A stretch of 64,000 nt of DNA from JAHRAW01 sp965203265 (GTDB taxonomy: Bacteria > Pseudomonadota > Gammaproteobacteria > Arenicellales > Poriferihabitantaceae), in contig CBDBBV010000002.1 of the NCBI GenBank assembly GCA_965203265.1, positions 1,798,001-1,862,000 on the forward strand, written 5' to 3'. The notes beneath the pieces are model-generated. The model was given only the letters and a program-made list of their open reading frames with translations, had not been told where the DNA came from and made no database searches. Numbering within the stretch: the first letter of the stretch is position 1; each line of letters starts with the position of its first letter. The translations under genes were made by a program, and so were the position numbers. Of this stretch, positions 52,058 to 61,673 are shown in pieces.

Positions 52058-53014
52058 ATGAGCCAGTCGACCGAAGTCAAACTCCGCGCCCTCGAAGTAT
52101 GGCGCGAACACGACATTCACGCAACTATGACGGCCTTTCAGGTCAGTCGCAGCACGCTGTATGCGTGGCGCAAGGCGTATCAGCAGGGCGGCGTGGCGGC
52201 GCTCACCAATCGCACTACCAAGCCGCTTCGCGTGCGGCGGCGCAATTATCCGCGCGCCCTGATTGAGCAAATGCGAAAGTTGCGCCGCGAGTTTCCCAAT
52301 ATCGCCGGAGAAGCCCTGCGCGTGCATCTGGCTAAGTGGTGCGCGGAAAACAGGATGAAATGCCCAAGCGCTCGCACCCTCGGACGCATCATCGCCGACC
52401 AGCCGGATCGACTGCGCATCGCTCCGGCGAATATCACCCGCTACGGCCGGCTCAAAGCATTCACACGCCAGATAAAACAACGACTTAGCCGCGCCATCCG
52501 GCGCACCACCATCCCCGGCCGTTGCGTTGCCTTCGACACCATTGTGCGGCACATAGATGGCGTGCGGCGATACCTGATCGTTGCCATCGACCACGCCACC
52601 CGCTTGTCTGTGGCCATCTGCCCCGAAAGCGCATCGAGTAAAAACGCCGCCCGATTCGCCGAATTGGTCGAAGCGATGTTTCCGTTTCCCATTGAGAACG
52701 TCCTGACCGACAACGGCTCGGAGTTCGCCGGGGCGTTCGACCAGTTTGCGAAAGAAAGGGGCTGGACGCACGCATACACCTATCCGAGATCGCCTAAAAT
52801 GAACGCCATCGTGGAACGCTTCAACCGCACCATTCAGGAGGATTTCGTGGATTACGAGGAAGACCTGCTACTCACCGACCGCGTTGCTTTCAACCAGCGC
52901 CTGTTGGATTACCTAGAAAAATACAACACCCGCCGCCCCCACGCCTCACTGCAATTCCGCTCCCCCGTGCAGTTCCTCGCGGAAAACCATCCGGAGTCCA
53001 GAATGTATTGGCAT
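52058..53014 (+). CDS. DDE integrase-type transposase lacking its own stop codon
   Basis: About 319 residues are encoded within the element. An N-terminal helix-turn-helix (TAFQVSRSTLYAWRKAYQQG) is followed by the integrase core: first Asp in CVAFDTIV, second in VLTDNGSEF, Glu in NAIVERFNRTIQE, then RRPHASLQFRSPVQFL. A strong AAGGAGG site precedes the ATG at 52058. The frame has no stop inside the element; it runs through the right repeat and the 100-base gap, in frame, to the end of gltA at 54487. The coordinates given stop at the element boundary. Confidence 0.85.
52995..53013. repeat. IS right terminal inverted repeat
   Basis: AGTCCAGAATGTATTGGCA on the plus strand, the inverted partner of 51935-51954. 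It lies inside the open transposase frame. Confidence 0.75.
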
Positions 53015-53032
53015 CGTACACGGGTTTGTGAT

Positions 53033-53059
53033 TTGACGGAAATTCGATTATCGTATAGG
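53033..53059 (+). promoter_or_regulatory. Possible gltA promoter
   Basis: TTGACG (53033-53038) and TATAGG (53054-53059) are 15 bases apart, a shorter spacing than ideal. The site lies between the insertion sequence and the gltA ATG, so gltA may still have its own promoter despite the insertion. Confidence 0.35.
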
Positions 53060-53113
53060 CAGTTGCAAAACTTGATTCACGTTCCCGACACCTCTAGAAA
53101 ATCCCGAGAAAAC

Positions 53114-54487
53114 ATGAGCAAAAAAGACATGCCCGCCGCGCCTGCGGCGAATAGCGACACCTTCACCCTGACCGACAACGCCACCGGCCAATTCTGGTCG
53201 CTACCGGCGCGCACCGGCATCATGGGCAATCGCCTGATCGACATCACCCGGCTGTACGGCGACACCGGCATTCTCACCTACGATCCCGGCTTCACTTCCA
53301 CGGCCTCGTGCAAGTCCGACATCACCTACATAGACGGCGAAAAGGGCGTGTTGTTGCATCGCGGCTATCCCATCGATCAGCTGGCTAATCACAGCGATTT
53401 CATGGAGACCTGCTACCTGCTGCTGTACGGCGAATTGCCCACTCCGGAGCAGAAAGCCTCCTTCGACGCCGACATCAAGAATCACTCGCTACTGCACGAC
53501 CAGTTCATCTCCTTCTACAAGGGCTTCATGCGCAACGCCCACCCCATGGCCATCATGGTGGGCGTAGTGGGGGCGCTGTCGGCGTTCTACCACGACAGCA
53601 TCGACATCACCGATCCCGAACAACGCCAGCTGGCGGCGCACCGACTCATCGCGAAGATGCCGACCATCGGCGCCTACGCCTTCAAGTATTCACTCGGCAT
53701 GACCTTCCCCATGCCGCGCAACGAGCTGAGCTACGCGAAGAATCTGTTGCAGATGATGTTCTCCAACCCGGCCGAGGACTACGAGATCGATCCGGTGCTG
53801 TCTCGCGCCATCGACCGCATTCTCATCCTGCACGCCGACCACGAACAGAATGCCTCCACTTCCACCGTGCGTCTGGCGGGCTCATCCGGCGCCAATCCCT
53901 ACGCCTGCATCGCCTCCGGCATCGCCTCGCTGTGGGGCCCGGCGCACGGCGGTGCCAACGAGGCGGTGCTGAAAATGCTGGAGGAAATCGGCACGGTCGA
54001 GCGAGTCGGCCAGTACATCGACAAGGCCAAGGACAAGAGCGACCCATTCCGTCTCATGGGATTCGGCCATCGGGTATACAAGAACTACGATCCGCGCGCC
54101 ACGGTCATGCGCGAAACCTGCCACGAGGTGCTCGGCGTGCTAGGGGTCGAGGATCCGAAACTGAAGTTGGCTCTGGCTCTGGAGAAGATCGCCCTCGAAG
54201 ACGAATACTTCATCGAGAAGAAACTCTATCCCAATGTGGACTTCTACTCCGGCATCATCCTCAAGGCGATGGGCTTCCCGACCTCGATGTTCACCGTCAT
54301 GTTCGCCATCGGCCGCACCGTCGGCTGGGTGTCGCACTGGAAGGAAATGCTGAAGGACGACGAGCAGAAAATCGGCCGCCCGCGGCAGTTGTATCTGGGG
54401 CAGAAACAGCGCAATTACCGGCCCATGGAACGGCGCGGACACACCGACAAGAAAACCAGTTGGTCGTGGTTGTGGGGCGGCAAATAG
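53114..54487 (+). CDS. gltA: Citrate synthase (type II)
   Basis: GltA condenses oxaloacetate and acetyl-CoA at the entry to the TCA cycle. The 457-residue protein has catalytic His278 (WGPAHGGANE) and His319 (MGFGHRVYKNYDPR), with the catalytic Asp expected in NVDFYSGIIL. It starts at the ATG at 53114 (MSKKDMPAAP), preceded by GAGAAAAC, a modest ribosome site. The N terminus is somewhat longer than usual. An open frame without stop joins it to the upstream transposase, so a longer fusion is possible. Confidence 0.95.
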   Translation: MSKKDMPAAPAANSDTFTLTDNATGQFWSLPARTGIMGNRLIDITRLYGDTGILTYDPGFTSTASCKSDITYIDGEKGVLLHRGYPIDQLANHSDFMETCYLLLYGELPTPEQKASFDADIKNHSLLHDQFISFYKGFMRNAHPMAIMVGVVGALSAFYHDSIDITDPEQRQLAAHRLIAKMPTIGAYAFKYSLGMTFPMPRNELSYAKNLLQMMFSNPAEDYEIDPVLSRAIDRILILHADHEQNASTSTVRLAGSSGANPYACIASGIASLWGPAHGGANEAVLKMLEEIGTVERVGQYIDKAKDKSDPFRLMGFGHRVYKNYDPRATVMRETCHEVLGVLGVEDPKLKLALALEKIALEDEYFIEKKLYPNVDFYSGIILKAMGFPTSMFTVMFAIGRTVGWVSHWKEMLKDDEQKIGRPRQLYLGQKQRNYRPMERRGHTDKKTSWSWLWGGK

Positions 54488-54549
54488 CCTCGAATCGACG
54501 CAAACCGGCCTGATCTGGGCGGCGCGAGCGCCGAGGGCGTAAAGGGAAT

Positions 54550-54918
54550 ATGCTGATCAAAATCCTGTTCACCATGGCGGTCATCATAGTCGTGATCGTC
54601 TTCTTTCGCCGCAAACGCGGCGACGCGCCGATCTCCGGCGTTCCTGCGGCGGGCGAGGACGGCGCGGAAGACCGTTCCATCTCCCCGCGCGCGCTGGCCT
54701 ATAGCCTGCTCGGTGCCCTCGCCGGCATTTCGTTGCTGATCTTCGAACTCAACCGGCGCGCGCAAAATCGCATCGTCGACATCCGCGTGATCTCCGACGG
54801 CACCACCACCCGCTACCAAGCGCAACGCAAATCCATCAAGGGGCGGAGATTCGTCACGCTGGACGGCGCGCAGGTGATTCTGGGGGAAAGCGATCGCATG
54901 GAGCTGCTCGATCCATGA
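54550..54918 (+). CDS. Hypothetical membrane protein upstream of the rhomboid gene
   Basis: The 122-residue protein has two membrane helices: residues 2-19 (LIKILFTMAVIIVVIVFF) and about 54-70 (ALAYSLLGALAGISLLIFEL), then a small polar C-terminal domain (IVDIRVISDGTTTRYQAQ). No catalytic residues stand out and I do not recognise a characterised family. Its stop overlaps the rhomboid start by four bases (ATGA), so it may assist or regulate that protease. Confidence 0.75.
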   Translation: MLIKILFTMAVIIVVIVFFRRKRGDAPISGVPAAGEDGAEDRSISPRALAYSLLGALAGISLLIFELNRRAQNRIVDIRVISDGTTTRYQAQRKSIKGRRFVTLDGAQVILGESDRMELLDP

Positions 54919-55517
54919 CAACCCGCGCGCCTACCGCCACCCTCGCCCTGATCGGCGTCTCCACGCTGGTGTATCTGGCCATGACCTTGCTCGATCGCGG
55001 CGCCGTGGTTCGCCCCCTGCTCATCTCCGAATATACCCACCCGACCTTGCCGGAAATACTCGACGAGCACCAAGTGTGGCGTCTGCTGACGCCGGTTTTT
55101 CTGCACTTCGGCCTATTTCACTTCGTCTTCAACATGCTGTGGACTTGGGAACTGGGGCGGCTCATCGAGGCGCGCCATGGCGCTCTCAACCTGCTCGGCC
55201 TGAGCGCGCTCATCGGCGTCGTTGCCAATCTGGGGCAATACCACGCCACCGGCCCGCTGTTCGGCGGCATGTCCGGCGTGGTGTACGGCTATTTCGGCTA
55301 CCTGTGGGTAATGGGGCAGTTTCACCCCACCTTCGGCGTGCGGCTGGCTCCGCAGGTGGTGTGGCTGCTGCTCGGCTGGTTCGCGCTGGGGTGGGTCGGC
55401 GCGCTCGAATGGTTCGATATTCACATCGCCAACACCGCCCACGCCGGCGGCCTGCTGTGCGGCATCGCGCTGGCCTTCATCGTGTGCGGACTGTATCGGG
55501 GGAAACATGGCGTTTGA
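54915..55517 (+). CDS. Rhomboid family intramembrane serine protease
   Basis: This 200-residue membrane protein has the rhomboid catalytic pair: Ser120 in LFGGMSGVVYGYFGY and His176 in IANTAHAGGLLCG. HFGLFHFVFNMLW is the conserved helix 2 motif with the accessory His and Asn. Six helices are likely. The substrate is unknown. It overlaps ileS by 11 bases at its 3' end, so expression is tied to the synthetase. Confidence 0.9.
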   Translation: MTTRAPTATLALIGVSTLVYLAMTLLDRGAVVRPLLISEYTHPTLPEILDEHQVWRLLTPVFLHFGLFHFVFNMLWTWELGRLIEARHGALNLLGLSALIGVVANLGQYHATGPLFGGMSGVVYGYFGYLWVMGQFHPTFGVRLAPQVVWLLLGWFALGWVGALEWFDIHIANTAHAGGLLCGIALAFIVCGLYRGKHGV

Positions 55518-58500
55518 ACCGGTGGAAAGCCGCTACCACGGGCCCCGGCTGGAACTGGAAATTCTGAAATTCTGGGAGTCCCGCAACATCTTCGCCAAGT
55601 CGCTGGCGCACAGCGAGGGGCGGCCGCGATTCAGCTTCAACGAGGGCCCGCCCACGGCCAACGGCAAGCCCGGCATCCACCACGTGCTGGCGCGCGCCTT
55701 CAAGGACATCTATCCGCGCTACAAGACCATGCGCGGCTATCACGCCCCGCGCAAAGGCGGCTGGGATACCCACGGCTTGCCGGTGGAGCACGAGATCGAA
55801 AAGCGTCTGGGGATTTTCGACAAGAAGGAAATCGAGCGGCAAATCGGCGTCGCCGAATTCAATCGCCGCTGCCGCGAATCGGTCATGGCCTATATCGGCG
55901 AATGGGAGGAGATGACCCGGCGCATGGGCTACTGGGTCAACCTCGACGACGCCTATTACACCCTCGACAACGACTACATCGAATCCACCTGGCACCTGCT
56001 CAAGGAAATCTGGGACAAGGGATTGATCTACAAGGGCTACAAGGTGGTTCCCTACGATCCCCGCATCGGCGCCACCCTGTCGTCCCACGAGGTGGCGCTG
56101 GGGTACAAGGAAGTGGAAGATCCGTCCATCACCGTGCGCTTCCGCCTGTGCGACGAGGAAAATACCTCCCTGCTGGTATGGACGACCACGCCGTGGACCC
56201 TGCCCGCCAATCTGCTGCTGGCGGTGGGCGCGGACATCGACTATGCCCGCGTCTCTTGCGGCGACGAGGTACTGATTCTCGCCGCCGCCCGAGTGGAATC
56301 TGTGTTGGCGCAAACCCCCCACAAAATCATCGACACCGTTCAGGGCAGCGAGCTGGTCGGGCTGCGCTATCAACGGCTGTTCGACTATCTGCAGGTCGAG
56401 CGCGGCGACCCGTTTCGCGTGGTCGCCGCCGACTTCGTCAGCACCGAAGACGGCACCGGAATCGTGCACACCGCGCCGGCCTACGGGGTGGACGATCTCG
56501 CCCTTGGCCTGCGCGAGGGCCTGCCGGTCATCCACGGAGTCGGGCTGGACGGCTGCTTCAAGGACGAGGTCGCGCCGCTCGCCGGCGTCTTCTTCAAGCA
56601 GGCGGATCCCATCATCAACGACATGCTGAGAGAGCGCGGGCTACTGTACCGAGATGAGAAAACCCTACACAACTACCCATTCGGCTGGCGCACCGGCGAT
56701 CCGCTCATCTACTACGCCAAGGAAGCCTGGTACATCCGCACCACCGCGATCGCCGAACAAATGGTCGAGCTCAACCGCACCATCAACTGGGTGCCGCGCA
56801 GCATCCGCGACGGGCGCTTCGGCAAGTGGCTGGAAAACAACATCGACTGGGCGTTGTCGCGCGAAAGATTCTGGGGCACGCCGTTGCCGCTGTGGCACAA
56901 CCACGAGGGCGACTTCATCTGCATCGGCTCGCGCCGCCAGCTGGAGGAACTCACCGGGCAATCCCTCGAGGGGGTTGACCTGCACCGCCCGCGCATCGAC
57001 GAAATCACCTTCGTCCTGAACGGCAAGACCTACACGCGGGTGCCGGAGGTGATCGATTGCTGGTTCGACTCCGGAGCGATGACATATGCCCAATGGCATT
57101 ATCCCTTCGAGAACCGCGCGGAATTCGAGCAGCATTTCCCCGCCGACTACATCTGCGAAGCGATCGACCAAACTCGCGGCTGGTTCTACACACTGCACGC
57201 CATCGCCGCGCTGGTGTCGGACAGCGTCGCCTACAAGAATTGCGTCTGCTTGAGCCACATCGTCGATCAGGATGGGCGGAAGATGTCCAAGTCGCGCGGC
57301 AACATCGTCGATCCCTACGATGTATTCGACACCATCGGCGCCGATTCCCTGCGCTGGCTGTTCCTCGCGCGCACCGCGCCGGAAGGACAAAAGCGCATCT
57401 CGGTGGAGATCGTGCGCGAAGTGGCGGCGTCCTTCGTCAACACCTTGTGGAACACCTACGCCTTCTTCATCCTCTACGCCCGTCTCGATCAGGTCGATCT
57501 CGCCCGCAAAGTGGACGAGGCGCAGCGCCCGGAAATCGACCGCTGGATTCTCGCGCTGGCGCACCAAACCGTGAAAACCGTCACCGAGGCGCTGGACGAA
57601 TACGACGCCCGGCGCGCCGGCGAGGCCATCGAAAAACTGGTGGATCAGCTGAGCAACTGGTATGTGCGCCGCAACCGCCGACGATTCTGGAAAAACGACC
57701 ACGGCGACGACAAGCAGTCGGCTTACCTGACCCTGTTCGAGTGCCTCGACCTGTGCCATCGCCTGATGGCGCCGTTCATGCCGTTTCTGAGCGAGGCGAT
57801 CTACCGCAACCTGTATCGCGATGTGGCCGGCGCGGCGGAAAGCGTTCACTTGACCGAGTGGCCCGAACACGATCCCCAACGCCTGCAACCGCATCTGGTG
57901 TTTGAAATGGATGTGGTGCAACAGGTAGTCGGGCTGGGGCGATCGGCGCGGGAGGCGAGCCGCATACGGGTGCGCCAACCGCTGGCGCGCATGTTGATCA
58001 GCGTCGCCGCCGACGACGAAGACGCGCGGGCGGCCATCCGCAAACACGAACGGCAGATCGTCGAGGAACTCAACATCAAGTCGGTGGAATTCATCGACCG
58101 AGACGGAGGCGGAGACGGAGACGCCGGCCTGATCGACTATGTGGTCACGCCCAATTTCCCCGTGCTCGGCAAGCGCTGCGGCAAGCGAATGCCGGCCATC
58201 AAAGCCGCGCTAGCGCTGGCGGACGGCGCCCGCATCGCCGAGCGGGTGAACGCCGGGCGGAATTTCAAGTTGGAAATCGACGGCGTGGAAATGGCGTTCG
58301 CGCCCGACGAAGTGCGCGTGCAAACCACCTCCGCCGAAGGCTACGCCTGCGCCCGCGCCGAACGCCTGTTGGTGGCGCTGGACACCACCTTGAACGAGGC
58401 GCTGGTGGTGGAGGGTCTCGCCCGGGAAATCGTGAGAACCGTGCAGGACGCGCGAAAATCCGCCGGACTGGAAATTGCCGACCGCATCACCCTCGCCGTC

Positions 58501-58665
58501 TGCGGCAGCGAAAATGTACAAATCGCCCTGCGGCGACACCGCGAATACATCATGGGGGAGACTTTGGCGATCGAACTGTCGGAAGATGGCGATTCGGACG
58601 GGCATCAAGCGGAACGCGCGCTGGAGGAGGATCGCTGGCGCATTGTGTTACGCAAGACTTCTTGA
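55507..58665 (+). CDS. ileS: Isoleucyl-tRNA synthetase, eukaryote-like type
   Basis: This 1052-residue class Ia synthetase charges tRNA-Ile. The nucleotide-binding motifs are PPTANGKPGIHHVLAR (a HIGH-type site) and KMSKS at 592-596. GGWDTHGLPVEHEIEKRLG and the IHHVLARAFKDIYPRYKTM segment are of the long type found in eukaryotes and in mupirocin-resistant bacteria, not the usual proteobacterial type with a C-terminal zinc finger. A Gly/Asp-rich insert lies at about 866-872. The ATG at 55507 is inside the rhomboid gene. The origin is probably horizontal at some depth. Confidence 0.92.
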   Translation: MAFEPVESRYHGPRLELEILKFWESRNIFAKSLAHSEGRPRFSFNEGPPTANGKPGIHHVLARAFKDIYPRYKTMRGYHAPRKGGWDTHGLPVEHEIEKRLGIFDKKEIERQIGVAEFNRRCRESVMAYIGEWEEMTRRMGYWVNLDDAYYTLDNDYIESTWHLLKEIWDKGLIYKGYKVVPYDPRIGATLSSHEVALGYKEVEDPSITVRFRLCDEENTSLLVWTTTPWTLPANLLLAVGADIDYARVSCGDEVLILAAARVESVLAQTPHKIIDTVQGSELVGLRYQRLFDYLQVERGDPFRVVAADFVSTEDGTGIVHTAPAYGVDDLALGLREGLPVIHGVGLDGCFKDEVAPLAGVFFKQADPIINDMLRERGLLYRDEKTLHNYPFGWRTGDPLIYYAKEAWYIRTTAIAEQMVELNRTINWVPRSIRDGRFGKWLENNIDWALSRERFWGTPLPLWHNHEGDFICIGSRRQLEELTGQSLEGVDLHRPRIDEITFVLNGKTYTRVPEVIDCWFDSGAMTYAQWHYPFENRAEFEQHFPADYICEAIDQTRGWFYTLHAIAALVSDSVAYKNCVCLSHIVDQDGRKMSKSRGNIVDPYDVFDTIGADSLRWLFLARTAPEGQKRISVEIVREVAASFVNTLWNTYAFFILYARLDQVDLARKVDEAQRPEIDRWILALAHQTVKTVTEALDEYDARRAGEAIEKLVDQLSNWYVRRNRRRFWKNDHGDDKQSAYLTLFECLDLCHRLMAPFMPFLSEAIYRNLYRDVAGAAESVHLTEWPEHDPQRLQPHLVFEMDVVQQVVGLGRSAREASRIRVRQPLARMLISVAADDEDARAAIRKHERQIVEELNIKSVEFIDRDGGGDGDAGLIDYVVTPNFPVLGKRCGKRMPAIKAALALADGARIAERVNAGRNFKLEIDGVEMAFAPDEVRVQTTSAEGYACARAERLLVALDTTLNEALVVEGLAREIVRTVQDARKSAGLEIADRITLAVCGSENVQIALRRHREYIMGETLAIELSEDGDSDGHQAERALEEDRWRIVLRKTS

Positions 58666-58771
58666 TCAAACCCGACATCTCGACCAGATGGAACAAAAGC
58701 CCGTTGCGCCGGAAACCTGTTACTATTCTTTGCTCGTCAATCGCTCGAACCAACCTGTATCGGGAGGAATC

Positions 58772-59245
58772 ATGAAGAACGCATTGTTACTGTTCGCAGT
58801 TACGGTTTTCATCGGAGTTGGGCATGCGACTTACGCATCGGATGCAATACTGTCCGAAAATTTGCTGGGCAAATGGTCGTGTTCTGCCGGTACAACAAGC
58901 GATGGCATGGAAATCAAGATGGAATTCGACCAACACTACATTGGAAATGGAACATTCGATGCACGCGGCGATTTGACTTTCACTGCGTTGGAGGAAGGAA
59001 TCGTCCTTGAATACATCGTAGCAGGTAGCGGTGAATGGGAAATTTCCGATAACTTTCTGATTGAAACGGTAACGGATGTGGAAATAACCAGTGTGGATCC
59101 CCTTTTCGATGAACTTTTCGACCTTGAAGAAATGTTTCCGACCGGAATCAGCGATGCCTCCAAAATCATCACGCTTTCCGAAGAGTCATTGGTGACTGTT
59201 GCCGAATCCGATGGAACCGAAATCTCTTGTTCTCGAAACCGCTAG
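58772..59245 (+). CDS. Secreted protein of unknown function
   Basis: The 157-residue protein has a signal peptide (MKNALLLFAVTVFIGVGHAT, cleavage probably after TYA near 24). The mature part has a LLGKWSC start and a C-terminal ISCSRNR, so its two cysteines could form a disulfide, with beta-rich segments (NGTFDARGDLTFTALEEG). The pattern hints at a lipocalin-like barrel but no signature is clear. GGGAGGA precedes the ATG closely. Composition is less GC-rich than the neighbours. Not recognised. Confidence 0.7.
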   Translation: MKNALLLFAVTVFIGVGHATYASDAILSENLLGKWSCSAGTTSDGMEIKMEFDQHYIGNGTFDARGDLTFTALEEGIVLEYIVAGSGEWEISDNFLIETVTDVEITSVDPLFDELFDLEEMFPTGISDASKIITLSEESLVTVAESDGTEISCSRNR

Positions 59246-59337
59246 CAATACTCGCAGCGGCGTTCGATCCGACTCCGACACAAACAGTTTGCCGGTTGCG
59301 GTTGACCTTGCGCCAAACTAACGATCACTAACGATCA

Positions 59338-60345
59338 ATGAACATACTGATCACCGGCGGAGCGGGCTTCATCGGCGCCGCGCTCGCGCATCGCCTGTTG
59401 GATGACGGCCACCGAGTCCAAGCTGTCGACGACCTCAACGACTACTACGATGTCGCCCTCAAACAAGCGCGCCTGCAACGCCTGTCGGCGCGAGACAACT
59501 TTACCTTCCACAAACTGAATATCGCCGACCGCGCCGCCGTCGAGTCGGTATTCCGTAGCGGGCGGTTCGATGGGGTGGTGAATCTCGCGGCGCAGGCCGG
59601 GGTGCGCCATTCGCTGGAAAATCCGGCGGCGTACATCGACGCCAATCTGGTCGGCTTCGGCAACATCCTCGAAGGCTGCCGCCACAATGGCAGTGAAAAC
59701 GGCGGCGGCGTAAAGCATCTGGTATACGCCTCGAGCAGCTCCGTGTACGGCGCGAATCGCCGGCTGCCGTTTGCCGAGCGCGATCCGGTGGATCATCCCC
59801 TGTCCCTGTACGCGGCCACCAAGAAAGCCAATGAATTGATGGCGCATACCTACGCCCACCTGTACCGACTGCCGTGCACCGGTTTGCGATTTTTCACCGT
59901 GTACGGCCCCTGGGGGCGGCCCGACATGGCGTTTTTCCGATTCACCGAGCGCATGTTGGCGGGGCGTCCCATTCCGGTCTACAACCACGGCGATTCCATC
60001 CGCGATTTCACCTACATAGACGATGTGGTCGAGGGCGTCACGCGGGTGCTGGCACGCCCGCCGCAAACCGACTCCGACCCCGACACCGCCAGCGCCGCCC
60101 CCTGCCGGATATACAACCTCGGCAATGGCCGGCAAATCCGCTTGATGGACGCCATTCACGCGCTGGAAAAGGTGCTAGGGGTAACGGCGCGCTGCGAAAT
60201 GCTGCCCATGCAGGCGGGGGATGTGGCCGCCACCGAGGCGGATGTGGGGGAGATTTCGCGGGATTTCGGCTTTCGACCGGCCACCGATCTCGCGGTCGGC
60301 TTGGCGGCCTTCGCCCGATGGTATCGCCACTACTACGACTGCTAG
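59338..60345 (+). CDS. UDP-glucuronate 4-epimerase-like SDR
   Basis: This 335-residue extended short-chain dehydrogenase has the NAD motif TGGAGFIG, NLAAQAGVRHSLENP, the catalytic Ser/Tyr segment SSSSVYG with LYAATKKANE and FFTVYGPWGRPDM, all typical of UDP-GlcA 4-epimerases (LspL, WbnF, CapI). Two short low-complexity inserts (NGSENGGG and SDPDTASAAP) lie in loops. It feeds galacturonate-type sugars into surface polysaccharide. It is 17 bases before the dehydrogenase gene, with which it likely forms an operon. Confidence 0.9.
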   Translation: MNILITGGAGFIGAALAHRLLDDGHRVQAVDDLNDYYDVALKQARLQRLSARDNFTFHKLNIADRAAVESVFRSGRFDGVVNLAAQAGVRHSLENPAAYIDANLVGFGNILEGCRHNGSENGGGVKHLVYASSSSVYGANRRLPFAERDPVDHPLSLYAATKKANELMAHTYAHLYRLPCTGLRFFTVYGPWGRPDMAFFRFTERMLAGRPIPVYNHGDSIRDFTYIDDVVEGVTRVLARPPQTDSDPDTASAAPCRIYNLGNGRQIRLMDAIHALEKVLGVTARCEMLPMQAGDVAATEADVGEISRDFGFRPATDLAVGLAAFARWYRHYYDC

Positions 60346-60362
60346 GACTGCGGCGCCCGCCG

Positions 60363-61669
60363 ATGACGAAGATGAAAGAACAATTGCTGGCGAAGATAGA
60401 AAACCGCACGGCGATCATCGCCGTGTGCGGCCTCGGCTATGTGGGGCTGCCGCTGGCATTGCGCTTCGCCGAGGCCGGTTTTCAGGTCATCGGCTTCGAT
60501 ACCGACGGCGACAAGGTGGGCAAACTGAACGCCGGCACCAGCTACATCGAACGCATCGCCGACGAGAAAATCCGACAAGCCACGGCCGCGGCGGCCGGCT
60601 TGGTCGCCACCGACAGCTACGCGCGAACCGCCGAAGCGGACGCGCTGATCATCTGCGTGCCCACGCCGCTGGGCAAGCACCGCGAACCGGACTTGAGCCA
60701 TGTCATCGGCACCATGGAAGGCATCGCCCCGCACCTGCGCGGCGGGCAGGTGATCTCGCTGGAAAGCACCACCTATCCCGGCACCACCGAGGAGGAGCTG
60801 CTGCCGCGCATCAAGGGGCGCGGCCTCACGATAGGCGAAAACGTGTTTCTGCTGTATTCGCCGGAGCGGGAGGATCCGGGCAATCCGAATTTCAACTTGC
60901 AGACCATCCCGAAAATCTGCGGCGGGCATACCGCCGAGTGCCTCGAGGTTGGCACGAGTTTGTACGGCAGCGTCATCGATGAGGTCGTGCCGGTGGCGTC
61001 CGTGCGCGTGGCGGAGATGGCGAAATTGCTGGAGAACATCTATCGGGCGGTGAACATCGGCCTGATCAACGAACTGCAACGGGTCACCGATCGCATGGGC
61101 ATAGATCTGCACGAAGTCATCGCCGCGGCGGCCACCAAGCCCTTCGGCTATACGCCGTTTTATCCGGGCCCCGGCATGGGCGGCCACTGCCTGCCGATCG
61201 ATCCGTTCTATCTGACTTGGAAGGCGAAGGAATACGGCGTCGATTCCCGCCTCATCGAGCTGGCCGGCGAGGTCAACGCGGGGATGCCGGCGTGGTATGC
61301 GGACAAGGCGGTGGCGCTGCTGAATCAGGCCGGCAAGTCCATTGTCGGCGCGGCGGTGCTCATCCTCGGCGTGTCCTACAAGAAAAATGTGGACGACATG
61401 CGCGAATCGCCGGCGCTTGCCATCATCGACCTACTCTCGAAGAAGGGCGCACGGATTGTATATGTGGACCCCCATGTTCCCCGCGTGGCCAAACTGCGGG
61501 ATTACCCCTTCGACCTGCGCAGCGAGACGCTTTCCGGAGAATTGCTGGGGCGGAGCGATGTGGTCATCATCTGCACCGACCACGATAAATTCGACTACGA
61601 CCTGATTGCGGAAAAAAGCGCCCTGCTGCTCGATACGCGCGGCGTGTTGCGCCGCCGCGCTCAGCCACG

Positions 61670-61673
<4 letters not shown>
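60363..61673 (+). CDS. UDP-N-acetylglucosamine/UDP-sugar 6-dehydrogenase (WbpA/WbpO-like)
   Basis: This 436-residue NAD-dependent enzyme oxidises the C6 hydroxyl of a UDP-sugar to a uronic acid. The Rossmann motif is VCGLGYVGLPLALRF and the catalytic Cys is in GPGMGGHCLPIDPFYL. LILGVSYKKNVDDMRESPA is the third family domain. WbpA and WbpO are the closest memory matches, so the substrate is probably UDP-GlcNAc or UDP-GalNAc rather than UDP-glucose. The ATG is at 60363. Its stop overlaps the valS stop by three bases on the opposite strand. Confidence 0.9.

Larger units (their letters stand above)
51934..53014 (+). mobile_element. IS element of IS481/IS3-like type between dacB and gltA
   Basis: The element of about 1.08 kb has imperfect terminal inverted repeats. 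The left end (51935-51954) reads TGCCAGAAACATTCTGGACT; the right end (52995-53013), read inward, is TGCCAATACATTCTGGACT, differing by one deletion and one substitution. It carries one DDE integrase-type transposase gene. No convincing target-site duplication is seen. It is inserted 100 bases upstream of the gltA start. Confidence 0.8.

Noticed and set aside
54505..54545. Terminator hairpin after gltA (CGGCGC-GA-GCGCCG)
   Set aside because: The stem is good, but the loop is only two bases and no T-run follows.
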